Shown here: piece by piece, positions 21,081-22,046 of the stretch
Layout: each line of letters starts with the position of its first letter
How positions within the stretch are numbered: the stretch's first letter is position 1
Notes under the pieces: generated by a model
Seen by the model: only the letters and a program-made list of their open reading frames with translations
Told to the model about the DNA's origin: nothing
Databases searched by the model: none
Position numbers and translations under genes: made by a program
Source of the DNA: Xanthoparmelia taractica
Taxonomy: Eukaryota; Ascomycota; Lecanoromycetes; Lecanorales; Parmeliaceae
NCBI GenBank assembly: GCA_033085395.1
Contig: JANQBS010000453.1
Span: 1-22,046, forward strand
Direction of reading: 5' to 3'
DNA length: 22,046 nt

Positions 21081-21222
21081 TATAATAGCAATAAGAAGTG
21101 TATAGTCAGTGAGTGTCTAATTCTTAATTATTCTAAGTTGGAAAATTCTATCTAAGTCAGCCAGCCAAGCACTTGCCTTAGCTAATTTCTTGATTGGCTT
21201 GGCAAGTGCGTTTTCTATAATA
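21081..21222 (-). repeat. 5' LTR of copy B (142 bp)
   Basis: It pairs with 5939-6080. Inverted arms GCACTTGCC and GGCAAGTGC are intact. The ACA terminus is mutated to ATA at 21220-21222, and TTCTA follows. Confidence 0.92.
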
Positions 21223-21227
21223 TTCTA
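21223..21227. repeat. Target-site duplication of copy B, right (TTCTA)
   Basis: It is identical to 5934-5938 and abuts the LTR end exactly. Confidence 0.85.
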
Positions 21228-21372
21228 ATAGAGAGTATATAATTAATAATTCTTAGCTAAATCGCAATCTATAGAGTATCGATCTTATAGAAGTAATTAC
21301 TTTTTTTACTTTTATATTTCTTTATTAATCTTTTTTCTAGCTATTAAAAAAAAAGAATAATTAGATTTTTAG
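21228..21372. other. AT-rich flank right of copy B
   Basis: This continues the pre-insertion sequence of 5890-5938. It contains A and T homopolymers (21301-21307, 21344-21353) and no convincing gene. Confidence 0.5.
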
Positions 21373-22035
21373 ATATACTTTTCGCTCTTTAATATAGAGT
21401 TCGATAATCTCGAATTTAAGACTTTATATTATAACGTAATTAATCGACCTAAAGATAATTAATTAAAGCGTAAAGTTATTTAAGATCTTAGCGAAAATCT
21501 TAATATTAAACGCTTAAGAATAAGACTCGATATTTTTATTTTTAAGAAAAAGAAATTAAAACGCGTAAAGAAAGCTAATAACGTTATTAAGAATTATCGT
21601 ATTTATATTTATAAAAAGATTAATAAATTTATAATTACTTTAGATTTATAGCGAGAAGTATATATTAAAACCCTTCGCTAGCAAGAAGTTAACTTTAGAT
21701 AATATTTACTTATTTTTATAATTATTATTCTAATTATTAATTCTTTTAAGCTAATATTTAGAATAGAATTACGTAAGATATATATAGTAATATCGTTATT
21801 CGACGTCTTTAACTCTAGGTTTATTTTAAAATAGTAATCTACGTTAATAAGAATAATAACTCGTTATAAGAAGATATAGAAGATAAGAAAATAGAGCAAA
21901 GTATATAATTATTTTTAATAAAAAAGTATTTATTTTAATTATATAATAGACGAGACTTTTTTAATTATCAAAGAGAGAGATAATATTCTAGATCGTAAGC
22001 GCTACGATCTATTAAAACTCGAAAAGAACGATTAA
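21373..22035 (+). pseudogene. Unidentified RIP-damaged coding-like frame
   Basis: One plus-strand frame over 221 codons is interrupted only by TAA and TAG (TAG-TAA pairs near 21838 and 21920), which CAA, CAG or TGG would yield after RIP. The reading is strongly basic, with K-K-K-K-L-K-R-V-K-K at about 21550. A middle part reads L-D-L-stop-R-E-V-Y-I-K-T-L-R, and the end is K/R/D-rich (E-R-D-N-I-L-D-R-K-R-Y-D), with a TAA at 22033-22035. It does not match the three Gypsy copies and I do not recognise a family. It may be the C-terminal part of another transposon protein or of a decayed host gene. Codon-like periodicity is inferred by eye, so this is tentative. Confidence 0.35.
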
Positions 22036-22046
22036 TTATTAGATAT

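Larger units (their letters stand above)
5939..21222 (-). mobile_element. Gypsy-type chromovirus-like retrotransposon, copy B, complete but split by copy A
   Basis: Both LTRs are present at 142 bp (21081-21222 as 5' LTR, 5939-6080 as 3' LTR), flanked by TTCTA duplications. The element is interrupted at 7704-15448 by copy A plus its duplicated AACAC. Without these it is 7539 bp. Order from right to left: LTR, leader, ORF1, Gag-Pol (15449-19985), insertion of A, rest of integrase with chromodomain (6369-7703), 3' segment, LTR. It is more informative than A because several codons remain unmutated, including both start codons and the AT-hook. Confidence 0.93.

Noticed and set aside
1..22046. Mitochondrial or AT-rich bacterial symbiont origin
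   Set aside because: The base bias is specific to CpA/TpG with CpG spared, copies differ by transitions, and the content is nested chromovirus-like elements, which fits a RIP-active fungal nucleus.

Overview
The window is a block of decayed, nested LTR retrotransposons from what is almost certainly a filamentous ascomycete (Pezizomycotina) genome. It is very AT-rich. CpA/TpG is scarce, TpA is in large excess, and CpG is comparatively spared. Copies of the same element differ mostly by C-to-T and G-to-A changes. This is the footprint of repeat-induced point mutation (RIP) acting on CpA. No intact host gene, rRNA, tRNA or CRISPR array is visible. The species cannot be named from the sequence.

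Three copies of one Ty3/Gypsy chromovirus-like family explain about 95% of the window. Copy C (minus strand, 258-5889) keeps its 5' LTR, leader, ORF1 and Gag-Pol as far as the start of integrase, and is cut off at about 258. Copy B (minus strand, 5939-21222) is complete, with two 142-bp LTRs and a TTCTA target-site duplication. It is split by copy A (plus strand, 7704-15443). Copy A is complete, with two 152-bp LTRs and an AACAC duplication, and it landed in the Zn-binding part of B's integrase. Insertion of B is therefore older than insertion of A.

The shared element layout is: LTR; a structured leader of about 390 nt; ORF1 (about 300 codons, Ser/Asn-rich, unknown function, containing a 32-bp tandem repeat); then a large Gag-Pol ORF2 that overlaps the end of ORF1 in another frame. 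ORF2 carries a Gag capsid-like region, a Q/S-rich linker, a Cys/His finger, aspartic protease, reverse transcriptase (YVDD), RNase H, integrase (HHCC and DD35E), a chromodomain and a C-terminal AT-hook. A short 3' untranslated segment with a hairpin and the 3' LTR follow. All coding regions are broken by RIP-type stops, lost active-site residues and small indels, so none is functional as read.

Two parts lie outside the three elements. Positions 1-257 are clearly less mutated, with CpA and GC kept, and abut the cut end of C; they may be the end of another, younger insertion. Positions 5890-5938 plus 21228-22046 are the sequence into which B inserted. They include an unidentified, RIP-damaged coding-like frame at 21373-22035.

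The points most worth a second look are the ORF1/ORF2 overlap, the LTR/leader palindrome in place of a tRNA primer site, and the chromodomain plus AT-hook tail on the integrase.
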